A stretch of 64,000 bases of DNA from Oligosphaera ethanolica (GCF_030814695.1 NZ_JAUSVL010000001.1:3198227-3262226); one strand, 5' to 3'; numbered from the stretch's first letter, positions 35,298-45,518 are shown. Notes: generated from the letters alone by a model not told the origin. Program-made: numbers and translations.

Positions 35298-38200
35298 TTA
35301 CGGTTCGGGGGTGACAGCGAAGATGCAGCTGCTGTCCTGGGTGAAGGGCCAGGTGAAGCGGCTGACGGGTTTATCGCTGACGACGGTGTTGCTGTAGAGT
35401 TCGCGGACGCGGCCGGGGGTTGGCAGGGCGATGCTGCGTTCGCCGGCGTCGTGGACGGTGATAGCGACGAGGTTCTTGCTGGCCCAGACGACGTCCTCGC
35501 TGGCGATGTAGCTGTGAGCGCCGGCCAGATCGCCGAGTGTGCGCCAGAAGGCGGCTGGGAGCTGTGGCTGGGCGCAATAGACGGCGGTCCAGGTCGGGAA
35601 GCGTTTGCTGACTACGGCGGGGCGGCCGTCGGCGTAAGTGGCCAGGACGACGGCGTCGGGATCGTCGGGGAGCAGCGCGGGATTCTGGACGTAGGATTCG
35701 GCGCCGAAGGACTGGCCGGCGAGGCCGTCCGTGAGGCCTTGGGCGCTACGGAACGTGACGGCGCCCTTGGCGGGCTGTTCGTGTCTGCGGATGCGGATAC
35801 CGGTGAAGTCCTGCATGCGTTCGGGGTTGAAGACGCCGTCGCTGTAGAGGCCAGCGCCGTTGAGGAAGACGATGACGCGGCCGTCGCTCTTGAGTTGATC
35901 CAGGTCGGCGCGTTGTTTGGCGGAGGGTGCGAAACTGCAGGCCATGATCAGCAGGCGCTGCCTTTGCAGGGCGGCGAGGTCGCTGGCCAGGAAATGCGCC
36001 ACGGGGCGGCCGCCGCGATGGAGCGTCGGCAGGCGCCGGATGAGCTGTTCGGCGCCGAGGGGATCGGCCACTTTCAGGTAGCAGAGACTGTCGGGGTCGA
36101 CGACCAGCGCGACTTGCTCGGCGGGGCTGCGGTCCAGGCGCTGGACATCGCGGGCAACGCCGCCCTGGCGGTGCAGGGCCGCGAGGAGGTCCGGGTGGTC
36201 ATAGCGATTGGCGCCGACATCGAACCACCACTGGGCGACGCCGTTGCCGATGACGCAGGCGAGTTCCTTGTCCTGCTGGATGATGTCGCCGGGTACATCA
36301 TTGGCGCGGCCCCAGGTGCCGGGTTTGCCGGGTGAGAGGGAGGTGCGCACATCGTTTTCATTGAACCAGAGTTTGCCGTGGAGTTTTACGCTGTCGACCA
36401 GTGACATGAAATGGCAGGTGCCCAGGCCGCCATGCTGGCGGAAGGCGTAGCTGGTCGGGCTGCAGACGAAATCGATATTGGGGTCGTTGAGGACTTTTTC
36501 CAGGCCGAGATGGCCGGCGTTCTGCTGGCGTTGCTCGCCGCAGAGCTGGAGGAGATAGCCGTAGAAGACGCCGACGGTCTTCTGGTTGCGGGTGATCTTC
36601 TTGACGGCGCTGGCGAAGTAGCTGAGGGTATCGGCCACGAGCCAGGAGTTATAGGTGTAGAAATCGACGACCTGCTGTTCCTGGCGCGGGTCGCGGAAGG
36701 AACCAATCGCGGTCGTGTTGCGTTGGGCGTAGGTGGGCAGATCGGCGTTGGTGAGGGTGACGGCCGGGTTGTCCCAGGCCTTTTGCAGGGCTTGGTCGCT
36801 GCCGTATTTGTTGGTCAGCCATTGGCGGAAATAGGCGAGATTGGCGGGTGAGTAATCGACCCACTGATTTTCGTTGGCGCCCCACATCATCCATTCCTCG
36901 GTGGTGCCGGAGGCGAGGTGGTAGCCGATGAAATTGTCGGCGTAAGGTGATGACTCGATGTACTCGATGAGCTTGGCGAGGCCTTTCACCGTGTCTTCCC
37001 GCCAGATGCGTGACGACCAGCTTGGCGTGGGCTTTTCGCCGCGGTGGATAAGCGGTTCGCGGGTGCCGTCGGGTTTCTCGTAGACCACCAGTTCGTCGGG
37101 GTGTTTCTCGCTCCACCAAGCGGGTGCGTGGAGGTAGAGGCGGGGGAAGATATGGGCGTCGGGATTGGCGTCGAGGACCATCTGCACGCGCTGATCAAGC
37201 TGGCTGAAGTCGTAGACGTCTTCGCCGAGCCAGGACAGTTTGGACAGATTGTAGCCGCTGTCGGTGGGGGTGCCGCAGATGGTAAAGAGGTCCACGCCGG
37301 CACTGGTGAAGGCGGCGAATTTTTCCGGTTCGGGCCGGTATGCGGCGCAGGCCATGCCGTTGTGGGGCTGGTCGTTGATGAAAAGGGTTGGCACGCCGTT
37401 GTGAGGGGCAACATGCGCGCGGCTGCGCTGGGCTTTGCCGGGGCGCTGCTGGATGGCGATGCGCTGCAGGTTGTGACTGGCGAAGGCGCGCTGATCGTCG
37501 CCGGCATCGCCTTCAATGAAGACAGTTAGATCGTAGGTGTTGCTGCGGATGTATTTGGGGATGACCATGGCTTCGGGCATGCTGACCAGGTAGGACAGCG
37601 GGTCGTCGGCATTTGGCTGCAGGGCCAGATTGACGCGGGCAAAGGTGGCGTTGCCGCTGCTGAGCCGGAGTGAGCCCAGGGGCTTGCGCAGGGGGGTGCT
37701 CAAGCGCACGGTGAAGGGGGCCGTGCTGATGCTGTCGTCCGCGCGGCCCTGCGCCGGCAGTTCGTGGGTGCCGACGCTGCTGACGGCCACGTTGAAATCT
37801 TCCAGGGCAATTTCGCCGATTTCGAGCTGGTAGTCCTTGCCGCCTTCAATGCTGTAGGCGATGACGCAGACAAATTGAGCCGGGAAGGTGATGGCTTCGG
37901 CCTTGGCGCTGGTCCAGGACGCGACTTGCCATTGGTGCCAGGGGAAGGCGATGTCTTGCCAAGCGCCGGCTTCGCGTTCGACGGCGCTGATGGTTGGCAG
38001 GTCCTGTGCGGGTACAGTCCATTCCACGCCCATGCCGTCGGAAAACTTAGCGGCGATGGCAAAGGGCTGGCCGTGATTGCGCAGGCGGAAACGCAAGACG
38101 CTGAAGGGGCCATTGATGGGCTGGTAGTAGAAGAGATCGTTGAATTTGGTCTGCTCGCGGGGTGTGAACTGCCAGGTGAGCGAGTTGTCGCCAAGACTGT

Positions 38201-38453
38201 GTTCGGCCTGGCTGAATTCGCGAGTGAGGCGCGGTGCGTCGCGGTTTGTGCGCCAGCGGCCGGCCGGGCCCGTGCCGTCAAACAACGCCGTGTGGCGGAT
38301 GGATCCGGCGCCGCCGGCGCCGTTCTGGGCCCAGGACGGCGACACGCTGGCGGTTGCGCCGGCCAGCAGGCACAATGCGGCCAGGCCGCAACGGCAGGAC
38401 AGGTGCAGGCTGAAATGGGCATTGGACATTGAAACGCGATGACTTGCGGTCAT
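35298..38453 (-). CDS. Secreted GH42-like glycoside hydrolase
   Basis: The start at 38453 has GAGGAGAA upstream and gives 1,051 residues. A signal peptide (LAALCLLAGATASVSPSWA, then QNGAGG) is followed by a beta-sandwich, carbohydrate-binding-like region (~40-300). A TIM barrel with beta-galactosidase (GH42/GH-A) features comes next: GMACAAYRPEPEKFAAFTSAG, HIFPRLYLHAPAWWSEKHP, and YHLASGTTEEWMMWG containing a candidate acid/base Glu pair. A Rossmann-like segment (GRVIVFLNGAGLYSDGVF) and a small C-terminal beta domain follow. It is the third gene of an operon with the two upstream minus-strand genes (gap 26 bp). The likely role is to trim a polysaccharide outside the cytoplasm; the substrate is unknown. 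Confidence 0.72.
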   Translation of the reverse strand: MTASHRVSMSNAHFSLHLSCRCGLAALCLLAGATASVSPSWAQNGAGGAGSIRHTALFDGTGPAGRWRTNRDAPRLTREFSQAEHSLGDNSLTWQFTPREQTKFNDLFYYQPINGPFSVLRFRLRNHGQPFAIAAKFSDGMGVEWTVPAQDLPTISAVEREAGAWQDIAFPWHQWQVASWTSAKAEAITFPAQFVCVIAYSIEGGKDYQLEIGEIALEDFNVAVSSVGTHELPAQGRADDSISTAPFTVRLSTPLRKPLGSLRLSSGNATFARVNLALQPNADDPLSYLVSMPEAMVIPKYIRSNTYDLTVFIEGDAGDDQRAFASHNLQRIAIQQRPGKAQRSRAHVAPHNGVPTLFINDQPHNGMACAAYRPEPEKFAAFTSAGVDLFTICGTPTDSGYNLSKLSWLGEDVYDFSQLDQRVQMVLDANPDAHIFPRLYLHAPAWWSEKHPDELVVYEKPDGTREPLIHRGEKPTPSWSSRIWREDTVKGLAKLIEYIESSPYADNFIGYHLASGTTEEWMMWGANENQWVDYSPANLAYFRQWLTNKYGSDQALQKAWDNPAVTLTNADLPTYAQRNTTAIGSFRDPRQEQQVVDFYTYNSWLVADTLSYFASAVKKITRNQKTVGVFYGYLLQLCGEQRQQNAGHLGLEKVLNDPNIDFVCSPTSYAFRQHGGLGTCHFMSLVDSVKLHGKLWFNENDVRTSLSPGKPGTWGRANDVPGDIIQQDKELACVIGNGVAQWWFDVGANRYDHPDLLAALHRQGGVARDVQRLDRSPAEQVALVVDPDSLCYLKVADPLGAEQLIRRLPTLHRGGRPVAHFLASDLAALQRQRLLIMACSFAPSAKQRADLDQLKSDGRVIVFLNGAGLYSDGVFNPERMQDFTGIRIRRHEQPAKGAVTFRSAQGLTDGLAGQSFGAESYVQNPALLPDDPDAVVLATYADGRPAVVSKRFPTWTAVYCAQPQLPAAFWRTLGDLAGAHSYIASEDVVWASKNLVAITVHDAGERSIALPTPGRVRELYSNTVVSDKPVSRFTWPFTQDSSCIFAVTPEP

Positions 38454-38479
38454 GACGACTTCTCCTCTGCACGGTGTGT

Positions 38480-39850
38480 TTACGGCGTGGCGGTGGTGGC
38501 GGCGGCCGGGATGAACAATTCGAGTTCGGCGATCTGGAAGCTCTTGTCGCCGGAATTGGCTTCGATCAGGAGGCGGAAGAAGGGTCCGGCGGCGGGCTTT
38601 TTGAGCACGAACAGGGCTTTTTCGTGGCGGCCGAACCAGGCGACGTCCTTTTGGCTGTCGATGGTGGTCCACTCCTCGCCGTCGCTTGAGGCGAGCAGCT
38701 GCCATTGGCGGGGATCGCGGCTGGGCGAGTCATTGGCGCTGGTGATGGCGTAGGCGGCGACGGGCGCCGGCGGGGCCTGGGTAAATTGCAGTTGCAGCCA
38801 CGGCGTGGGGGAGGGCGTGCAGTACTTGGTTTTGGCGTCCTGATCGAAGGCCTTGGCGACGCTCTCGCGATCATTGAAGCCGGGTGATGACGCCATGGCG
38901 ACGGCATTGTCGCCGGTGATGGCATTGCGGTACATGGACGTGTCGACGAGCTTGGGTTTGGGCCAGTGGCCGGGTGTTTGGGTGTCCAGCCGTGCCCAGG
39001 TGTCAGCGATGTTCGTGGTCATGATCGGCGCGCGCAGGGCGGCGATTTTGTCTGCGGGGGTTTTCAGGCAGAGATTGGCGAAGAGCACGGACTGGCGGAT
39101 GGCGCTATAGTCCGGCTGGTCGTGGGTGATGCTGAGCAGGCCGGACCAGTTCTGCAGGCGCATGATCTGGAAGAGTCGTTGGACGCTGCTGTCGTCGGTG
39201 CTGGCCAATGGCAGGCCTTTGCCGCTGGCGAGGTCGGCGTCATTAAGGCGGATGACGACGACGCGGCGGCCCAGCGTGGCAAGTACGATAGCCGGGTCCA
39301 GTCCGGCCTGGCGGCAGGCGACGAGGTCCAGGCAAATGCCCACGCCGGTGGGCAGGGCGGCGACAGCGGCAGCTAGCGGGTCGAGGCCGGTTGCGGCGGC
39401 CGGCAGGGTCGTACAGGGCAGGACCAGAGTGATTTTACGGGCGGCGCAGGCCGCTGCGGCGGTAGCGATAGCGGTGGCAGTGGGCGTGCTGATGATGCGG
39501 AGTATGCCGAGATCGCCGGCGAATTGGGCGAGGTCCGCCCAGCCTTGCGCGTCGGCGGGCGCGGGGAATTGCCCGGCAGCAATGGTTACGCCGGCGGTCT
39601 TGAGGGCGGCTTTGACGGCCTGGCGTTGGGCGCTGTCCAGCGCCGGAGTGAGGAGCGCGGCTTGATCATCCGGACTGACGCGGAGCTGGTCGTGGGCGAC
39701 CATGGCAGAGAGGCCGAGGTCGCGGGTGGTTTGCAGAACCTGCTGCAGGCTGTGCGTAGTGAAGGGCGCGGCGTCGAGGCTGACTGTTGGTTTGGCGGCA
39801 TGGACGGCGAACATGGCGACGAGCAGGGCGGTGATAAGTGTCGTTTTCAT
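38480..39850 (-). CDS. Secreted TIM-barrel (sugar isomerase-like) protein with discoidin-like domain
   Basis: This protein has a signal peptide (MKTTLITALLVAMFAVHA, cut before AKPTVS). Residues ~20-270 resemble the xylose isomerase-like TIM barrel (sugar phosphate isomerase/epimerase family), but it is degenerate and Ala-rich, and no metal-binding set can be placed. Residues ~300-455 look like an F5/8 type C (CBM32-like) domain: VAKAFDQDAKTKYCTPSPTPWLQLQF, VAAYAITSANDSPSRDPRQWQLLAS and FQIAELELFIP. It is the middle gene of the three-gene operon and probably binds carbohydrate in the periplasm or on the surface. The Met at 39865 is an alternative start. Confidence 0.65.
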   Translation of the reverse strand: MKTTLITALLVAMFAVHAAKPTVSLDAAPFTTHSLQQVLQTTRDLGLSAMVAHDQLRVSPDDQAALLTPALDSAQRQAVKAALKTAGVTIAAGQFPAPADAQGWADLAQFAGDLGILRIISTPTATAIATAAAACAARKITLVLPCTTLPAAATGLDPLAAAVAALPTGVGICLDLVACRQAGLDPAIVLATLGRRVVVIRLNDADLASGKGLPLASTDDSSVQRLFQIMRLQNWSGLLSITHDQPDYSAIRQSVLFANLCLKTPADKIAALRAPIMTTNIADTWARLDTQTPGHWPKPKLVDTSMYRNAITGDNAVAMASSPGFNDRESVAKAFDQDAKTKYCTPSPTPWLQLQFTQAPPAPVAAYAITSANDSPSRDPRQWQLLASSDGEEWTTIDSQKDVAWFGRHEKALFVLKKPAAGPFFRLLIEANSGDKSFQIAELELFIPAAATTATP

Positions 39851-39904
39851 GGTGGCTGATGTCATCTTTCGGTGCTGGCGGCGTGAAGGGCTTGGCGTGG
39901 CGGC

Positions 39905-41236
39905 TCAGAAGACGCGGTAGGGATGGCTGATGTAGGCGTCTGCGGCGGGGTTGTCTACGCAGCGCATTGACTTGGCGTCCCAGGTGATGCGTTTGCCGGC
40001 GCGGATGGCGAGATTGCCGAGCAGGACCGTTTCAGTGAGCGCGCCAGCGTAGTCCACCAGATTTGAGCCGGCGGCTGGGCCGCCCTTGCAGGCGCGGATC
40101 CACTCCTGGAAATTTCCGCCTTTGATGGTCGGCGGCATTTGTTTCGGGCGGCCAACTTCGCGCATGCGTGTTTCGGGGAAGATCCGTGGCGAGTTGCCGT
40201 AGCAGCCGGCCATGATGCAGCCGTTGCTGCCGTAGAAGATTTGACCGCCGTCTTTGGGTGGCATGGAGCGGCCCTCTTCGAGCTGTGGCGGCCGTGGCGG
40301 CATTTTGCCGCCGTCGTGCCAGACGAGTTTGAGTGGTGGCCGGTTGCCGCGAGCGCCGAACTGGTAGGTGACGATGGACCAGCTTGGGGTCATGTCGGGG
40401 CTGGCTGCGTCGGATACGGCTTCGACCCAGAGTGGGTTGCGCAGATCGAGGGCCCAGAAGGCCGCGTCCATGATGTGGCAGCCCATATCGCCCAGCGCGC
40501 CGCAGCCGTAGTCCCACCAGCCGCGCCAACGGAAATGCGGTCCGTCGGCGGGGTAGGGGCGGTAGGGCGCCGTGCCCAGCCAGAGATTCCAGTCCATGGA
40601 AGCCGGCGGTGTCGCCGCCTCGGGCATGGGGCCGTTCTGGGGCCAGATGGGCCGGTCGGTGTAGAGATGGACTTCGCGGACCTCGCCGATGGCGCCTTCG
40701 CGGATCCACGCGACGATGCGCCGGGTGTCGTCGGTCGCATGGCCTTGGTTGCCCATCTGGGTGACGACGCCATAGGCTTTGGCGGCACGCGCGAGTTTGC
40801 GGGCTTCGGCGATGGTGTGGGCGCAGGGCTTCTGCACGTAGACGTGCTTGCCCATGTGCATGGCCATCATGGCAATGGGAAAATGCATGTGGTCGGGCGT
40901 GGAGATGGTCACCGCGTCAATGTCGTCGCCGAGGTCCTGCAGCATACTGCGGTAATCGCGGTAGGTCCGCGCGTCGGGATACTTGCTGAAGGTGTCGCGG
41001 GCACGCCCAAAATCGACATCGCAGAGACCGACGATATTTTCCGAGGATACGCCGGCGATATCGGACGCGCCTTTGCCGCCGCAGCCGACGCAGGCGATGT
41101 TGAGTTTGCGGTCGGGATCGACCAGGCTGGGCTTGCGGCCGAACCAGCGGAAGGCCATGAGATCAGGGGTAAGACCGATGGCTGCGCCCGTGGCGACGGC
41201 GCCTTTGAGGAAATTCCGTCTGCTGCATGTCGTCAT
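39905..41236 (-). CDS. Tat-exported Gfo/Idh/MocA family oxidoreductase
   Basis: This 443-residue protein has a twin-arginine signal (SRRNFLKGAVATGAAIG). The Rossmann motif NIACVGCGGKGASDIAG is followed by VTISTPDHMHFPIAMMAM and VYVQKPCAHTIAEAR, where QKP stands in place of the usual EKP lysine motif. The catalytic-side GDMGCHIMDAAFWAL contains the conserved Asp/His. Such exported PVC proteins are thought to be NAD(P)-dependent dehydrogenases acting on sugars, with cofactor folded in before Tat export. It is the first gene of the operon 41236-35298. CAGAAGAGAG precedes the ATG. Confidence 0.88.
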   Translation of the reverse strand: MTTCSRRNFLKGAVATGAAIGLTPDLMAFRWFGRKPSLVDPDRKLNIACVGCGGKGASDIAGVSSENIVGLCDVDFGRARDTFSKYPDARTYRDYRSMLQDLGDDIDAVTISTPDHMHFPIAMMAMHMGKHVYVQKPCAHTIAEARKLARAAKAYGVVTQMGNQGHATDDTRRIVAWIREGAIGEVREVHLYTDRPIWPQNGPMPEAATPPASMDWNLWLGTAPYRPYPADGPHFRWRGWWDYGCGALGDMGCHIMDAAFWALDLRNPLWVEAVSDAASPDMTPSWSIVTYQFGARGNRPPLKLVWHDGGKMPPRPPQLEEGRSMPPKDGGQIFYGSNGCIMAGCYGNSPRIFPETRMREVGRPKQMPPTIKGGNFQEWIRACKGGPAAGSNLVDYAGALTETVLLGNLAIRAGKRITWDAKSMRCVDNPAADAYISHPYRVF

Positions 41237-41437
41237 CAGCTGTACTCTCTTCTGCTGCGAGTGGTGATGCCTGTCTGGTGGTGCACGAAAGGGGCTAATG
41301 TACAACGGCGCGGGGCCGCTGCAATCACTGCAGCAGTTAACGCACCGGCGCCGACGCGGCTTGGTCGGCCGGGGATAATTTCCCAGCATGCGAATCGAAG
41401 GTTCCGTGGCCTCGCGGCTTGCCGTGATGCTTGTTTT
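41237..41437. other. Intergenic region upstream of the Gfo/Idh/MocA operon
   Basis: About 200 bp of promoter-side sequence lies before the tandem repeat block. No RNA gene, hairpin or clear promoter could be identified. Confidence 0.3.
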
Positions 41438-41850
41438 CTCACGCGAAGGCGCGAAGGCGCGAAGAAGACAAATACAAGGGAAGAATGGCGGCATGTCTTG
41501 CCGCTGCGCGGCAATTCACGCCGCCGGGGTAAGATTGGGAAGATTTTTTCTCACGCGAAGGCGCGAAGGCGCGAAGAAGACAAATACAAGGGAAGTGGCG
41601 GCATGTCTTGCCGCTGCGCGGCAATTCACGCCGCCGGGGTAAGATTGGGAAGATTTTTTCTCACGCGAAGGCGCGAAGGCGCGAAGAAGACCAATACAAG
41701 GGAGGATGGCGGCATGTCTTGCCGCTGCGCGGCAATTCACGCCGCCGGGGAAAGATTGGGAAGATTGTTTCTCACGCGAAGGCGCGAAGGCGCGAAGAAG
41801 ACAAATACAAGGGAAGTGGCGGCATGTCTTGCCGCTGCGCGTGTTTTTCG
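41438..41850. repeat. ~111-bp tandem repeat with CTCACGCGAAGGCGCGAAGG core (4 units)
   Basis: The core CTCACGCGAAGGCGCGAAGG starts at 41,438, 41,550, 41,660 and 41,771. Each unit also has GGCGGCATGTCTTGCCGC (a hairpin) and CAATTCACGCCGCCGGGG. The same core recurs in another arrangement at 59,970-60,330. Open frames across it are repeat-encoded and rejected as genes. Confidence 0.93.
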
Positions 41851-41969
41851 TGTGGCGGTGCGGCCTGATGGCTCTGCCGGCGTATATTAAGCCGGCAATC
41901 GCCCCGCTGTTCCAGGCCGGCCGGAGGCGTGTATTGGGCAGCTTGGCGAGCATTGTGAAAGAATGGATC

Positions 41970-42734
41970 ATGGACATTGTCAACAGCTACCAGGAAGACT
42001 ACCGCATTCGTTTGAATGAAGCCGGCCCGGGTGGGCGTTTGCGCCTGCACGCGCTTTTCGATTATCTGCAGGACATCGCGTCGCAGCACGCCACTGCGCT
42101 GGGCATTGGCCTGCCCGTGCTGATGGAGCGGCAGTTGACCTGGGTGCTCTCGCGTGTTGCCTTCCGTATGGACGAGTATCCACTCTATGGCGACACCGTG
42201 CGGGTCAGCACCTACACCAGGGGCTTTGAACGGCTTTTTGCCCTCCGTCAGTTTGAGCTGCATTCGTTGCAGACCGGGCGTCGCCTGGGCGTCGCTTCCA
42301 GCAACTGGCTGCTGCTGCGCAGTGACAAGCTTCGCCCCGTGGCGCCGGCCACGGCATTCCCGGCCCTGGCCGACATCGACGAGCAACGGCCGGTGTTTTT
42401 CCCCAAGCTGGACAAATTGCCCGACTGCGCGACCGCTGGCCACGAGCAGGAGCATCGCATCGGCCAATTCCAGATCGACTGGAATATGCATGTGAACAAC
42501 TCGTACTACGCCGTCTATGCGCGCGATTGGCTGGCCGCGCGGTTGGGCCGGCCCGTTCGCCTGGTCGATATGCAGATCAATTTCAATGCGGCGTTGGTGT
42601 TTGGTGACACGATGCGCTGTCTGGGCGAGGCTGACGAGCAGCAGTTTCGAGTGGATGGCGTCGCCGCCGATGGCCGGAATGTTTTCCAGGCCGCAGGACA
42701 TTTCGTAGTGGCTGAAGACGCGGCGGCGGGCTGA
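41970..42734 (+). CDS. Acyl-ACP thioesterase (FatA/FatB-like)
   Basis: This 254-residue double hot-dog protein, of the usual length for bacterial acyl-ACP thioesterases, hydrolyses acyl-ACP to free fatty acid. The N-terminal hot dog covers NSYQEDYRIRLNEAG to LTWVLSRVAFRMDEYPLYGD; the second contains IDWNMHVNNSYYAVYARDWL. This holds the catalytic Asp170, Asn172 and His174 of the DxNxHVNN motif. The start at 41970 aligns with the family; earlier in-frame codons are repeat-derived, and the SD is weak. It ends 57 bp before the beta-helix gene. Such enzymes set membrane acyl-chain composition or release fatty acids. Confidence 0.9.
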   Translation: MDIVNSYQEDYRIRLNEAGPGGRLRLHALFDYLQDIASQHATALGIGLPVLMERQLTWVLSRVAFRMDEYPLYGDTVRVSTYTRGFERLFALRQFELHSLQTGRRLGVASSNWLLLRSDKLRPVAPATAFPALADIDEQRPVFFPKLDKLPDCATAGHEQEHRIGQFQIDWNMHVNNSYYAVYARDWLAARLGRPVRLVDMQINFNAALVFGDTMRCLGEADEQQFRVDGVAADGRNVFQAAGHFVVAEDAAAG

Positions 42735-42791
42735 ATAACCCGCGAGGGGCATGGTGCCGCCAGGCAGTAACCAAGGAAAGGAACGATCGCT

Positions 42792-45518
42792 ATGACATTT
42801 CTTCTCAAGACCTGCATGTGCTGTGCAGTGCTGGCGACTGCGACGATGGCCCAGCCGTTGCCGATCTATGTGTCCCGGCAGGGCAATGACGCCTGGAATG
42901 GCCGCGCGGCGGTGCCGGGAGGCAACGGCGACGGACCACTGGTAACGCTCCCCGCGGCCCTTGCCGCGGCTCGCCGGCTGCGCGCAGCTGGCGAGGCGCC
43001 GGCAGGCGTCGCCATCCGCATCGCGCCCGGCGTGTACGTCCTCGATGACGCCTTACTGCTGAGCTACGAGGACAGCGGTTCGGCGGCCGCGCCGCTGATT
43101 ATCGAGGGCACGGGCAGTGGCGAAGATCGCCCCGTGCTCAGCGCGGGCAAACGCATCAGTGACTGGGAGGTTGGGGCCGACGGCGTGTGGACGGCGCAGG
43201 TGCCGGAGATCGCCGCCGGCGAGTGGCTGCCGCGGCAGCTCTTTGCCAACGGCGTGCGTCGCCAACGTGCGCGCTTGCCGCGCGAGGGCTTTTTGCGCTC
43301 GGCGGGGCCGCTGTGGCTAGACAATGACAAAGGCGAGCGGGAAATGTCCAAATTTGGTTTTAGCTACGCGCCGGGTGATATCAAGCGATGGAGCCACTTG
43401 TGGCAGGCGGAGATATTGGTTCATCACGCGTGGGAGTCGTCCTGGCATTTTGTGAAAGAGCTTGACGAAGAACGGCACGAGGTCCATTTCACGGGTCCGA
43501 GCCGCTACCCGGTGGGCAAGTGGGACGGCGGCCGCATGCGCTATGTGATTGAGAACATCCCCGAGGGTTGCGACGAGCCCGGCGAGTGGTGGGTGAGCCG
43601 TGCCAGCGGGGTGGTCACCTACCGGTCCTTGCCGGGCGAAACGCCTGAGAATACCGAGATGATCGGTGCCTGCCGCAAGGAGCTGCTGCGTGTGCAGGGC
43701 GATGCCGATGCCGGCTTGCTGGTCGAGCACGTCCAGTTCCGCAATCTGTCCTTCCGGCATACAGATTGGTTCCTAGGGCCGACGGGCTACACCGGGCCGC
43801 AGGCGGCGCCGGGCATTGGCCAGGCGATCACGGTGGGCAACGGCACCCGCAATGTGACCTTCAGCGACTGCGAGATCACCCAGTGCGGCAGCTACGGCAT
43901 CGCGTTCCGCGATGGCGCCGCGCAGTGCGTGGTCGAGCGCTGCCATTTTCACGATCTCGGCGGCGGTGGCGTCCTCATCGGCGAAGACCGTCGGCGAGTG
44001 GCGGGCACGGACGAAAATGCCACGCAGTACATCACTGTGCACAACAACCTTATGCACGCGCTGGGGCGGACCTATCCGGCGGCGATTGGCGTCTGGGTGG
44101 CGCAAGCCCATCACAACCGCATCACCCACAATGAGATCTGTGATTTGTACTACAGCGCGGTGTCGGTGGGCTGGACTTGGGGCTACGGACCCAATTTCAC
44201 CCATGACAATCTGGTCGAGAACAACCACTTTCACGATATTGGCCAGGGCCTGCTCAGCGACATGGGCGCGGTCTACACACTTGGGGTGTCGCCGGGGACG
44301 GTGGTGCGCGGCAATCACATCCACCACGTCTGGGCCTACAGCTATGGCGGCTGGGGGCTCTATACCGACGAAGGCAGCACCGGCATTCTTTTCGAGAACA
44401 ACCTGGTTCACCACACCAAAAGTGCGGGCTTTCACCAGCATTACGGCCGCGACAACATCCTGCGCAACAACATCCTGGCCTTCTCGCCCTATGGGCAGGT
44501 CCAGCGTTCACGGCAGGAAGAGCACAACTCGTTTACCATCGAACGTTGCGTCATCCTGCAGCAGCCCGGCTGGCCTTTCTTGATCGCTAACTGGTCCAAT
44601 GGCAATTTTGTGCTGCAGAACAATCTTTACTGGGATGGCACGGAAGACCCGCAGACCTTTGACGACCTCAGTTTCGACGACTGGCAGGCGAAAGGGCACG
44701 ATGACGGCTCGCTGTTGGCCGACCCGCTTTTCGTTGACGCCGCCAAGGGCGATTTCCGTCTGCGGCCGGATTCGCCGGCGCTGCGCCTAGGCTTTCAGCC
44801 CTTCGCTGTCAGCCAGGCCGGTCTGATCGGTGATGCCTGGCGCGCCAAGGCCGTCGTCGTCAGTGCGGCTATTCCGCAGCTTGATGAATGGAAGGACGCC
44901 CGTCCACCGGAAAGCGCGACCATCAAGGGCGATTTCCGCTGCGATTTCGAGGGGTTGGCGCCAGGGATGCTGCCACGGCAGATTCGGGTGGCGGGCGCCA
45001 CACCGCCGGCGCAGGTCGTGGTCACTGACGAGGAGGCCGCCAGCGGTAGCCGCAGTCTGAAAATTAGCGACGCGGCAGGTCTGGCGAAGCCGTTTTACCC
45101 CTATGTACATATGGCGTTGAAGGTCCGTCCAGCAAAAATTCGTGTGGCTTTCAGTCTGCGTATTGACGTCAAGGCGAATCTGTGGATTGAGGGCCGCACG
45201 GCGGGCTCGCAATACCAGGCGGGGCCGTCGCTGCGTTTTCATGGCGATGGCCGCGTCATCGCGGGTCCGACGCCGCTGGCCGTGACAATGCCGGCTGATA
45301 GCTGGATTCGGGTGGAAATGCTCATGGACCTGCGGCCGGGCAGCCCCACGACCTACGATTTGTCACTGACTCCGGCCGGCGCGGCCACCAGCCAGTTTAC
45401 GTCTCTGCCTTTCAGCGCCAAGGGCTTCAACAGCCTGAACTGGCTGGGCTTCATCAGCGATGCCAAGCACGAGACGACCTCGTACTTGGACGATATAGAA
45501 CTGCAGTTGCTGCCTTGA
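42792..45518 (+). CDS. Secreted right-handed beta-helix protein (GH141-like)
   Basis: This 908-residue protein has a signal peptide (LLKTCMCCAVLATATMA, then QPLPIYVS). The opening IYVSRQGNDAWNGRAA...GDGPLVTLPAALAAAR is the hallmark of large beta-helix proteins related to GH141 and DUF1565. Parallel beta-helix coils fill ~250-620, with many Asn/His residues (VTFSDCEITQCGSYGIAFRDG, GNHIHHVWAYSYGGWGLYTDE). From ~690 a concanavalin/LamG-like sandwich is likely (FRCDFEGLAPGMLP, NSLNWLGFISDAKHETTSYLDDIELQL). AAGGAAC precedes the ATG. It probably acts on a plant or algal polysaccharide outside the cell. It pairs with the similar protein at 49,082. Confidence 0.75.
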   Translation: MTFLLKTCMCCAVLATATMAQPLPIYVSRQGNDAWNGRAAVPGGNGDGPLVTLPAALAAARRLRAAGEAPAGVAIRIAPGVYVLDDALLLSYEDSGSAAAPLIIEGTGSGEDRPVLSAGKRISDWEVGADGVWTAQVPEIAAGEWLPRQLFANGVRRQRARLPREGFLRSAGPLWLDNDKGEREMSKFGFSYAPGDIKRWSHLWQAEILVHHAWESSWHFVKELDEERHEVHFTGPSRYPVGKWDGGRMRYVIENIPEGCDEPGEWWVSRASGVVTYRSLPGETPENTEMIGACRKELLRVQGDADAGLLVEHVQFRNLSFRHTDWFLGPTGYTGPQAAPGIGQAITVGNGTRNVTFSDCEITQCGSYGIAFRDGAAQCVVERCHFHDLGGGGVLIGEDRRRVAGTDENATQYITVHNNLMHALGRTYPAAIGVWVAQAHHNRITHNEICDLYYSAVSVGWTWGYGPNFTHDNLVENNHFHDIGQGLLSDMGAVYTLGVSPGTVVRGNHIHHVWAYSYGGWGLYTDEGSTGILFENNLVHHTKSAGFHQHYGRDNILRNNILAFSPYGQVQRSRQEEHNSFTIERCVILQQPGWPFLIANWSNGNFVLQNNLYWDGTEDPQTFDDLSFDDWQAKGHDDGSLLADPLFVDAAKGDFRLRPDSPALRLGFQPFAVSQAGLIGDAWRAKAVVVSAAIPQLDEWKDARPPESATIKGDFRCDFEGLAPGMLPRQIRVAGATPPAQVVVTDEEAASGSRSLKISDAAGLAKPFYPYVHMALKVRPAKIRVAFSLRIDVKANLWIEGRTAGSQYQAGPSLRFHGDGRVIAGPTPLAVTMPADSWIRVEMLMDLRPGSPTTYDLSLTPAGAATSQFTSLPFSAKGFNSLNWLGFISDAKHETTSYLDDIELQLLP

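Noticed and set aside
41388..41969. Longer start for the acyl-ACP thioesterase and small ORFs in the CACGCGAAGG repeats
   Set aside because: These codons are repeat-encoded; the thioesterase family begins at MDIVNSYQEDY (41970).
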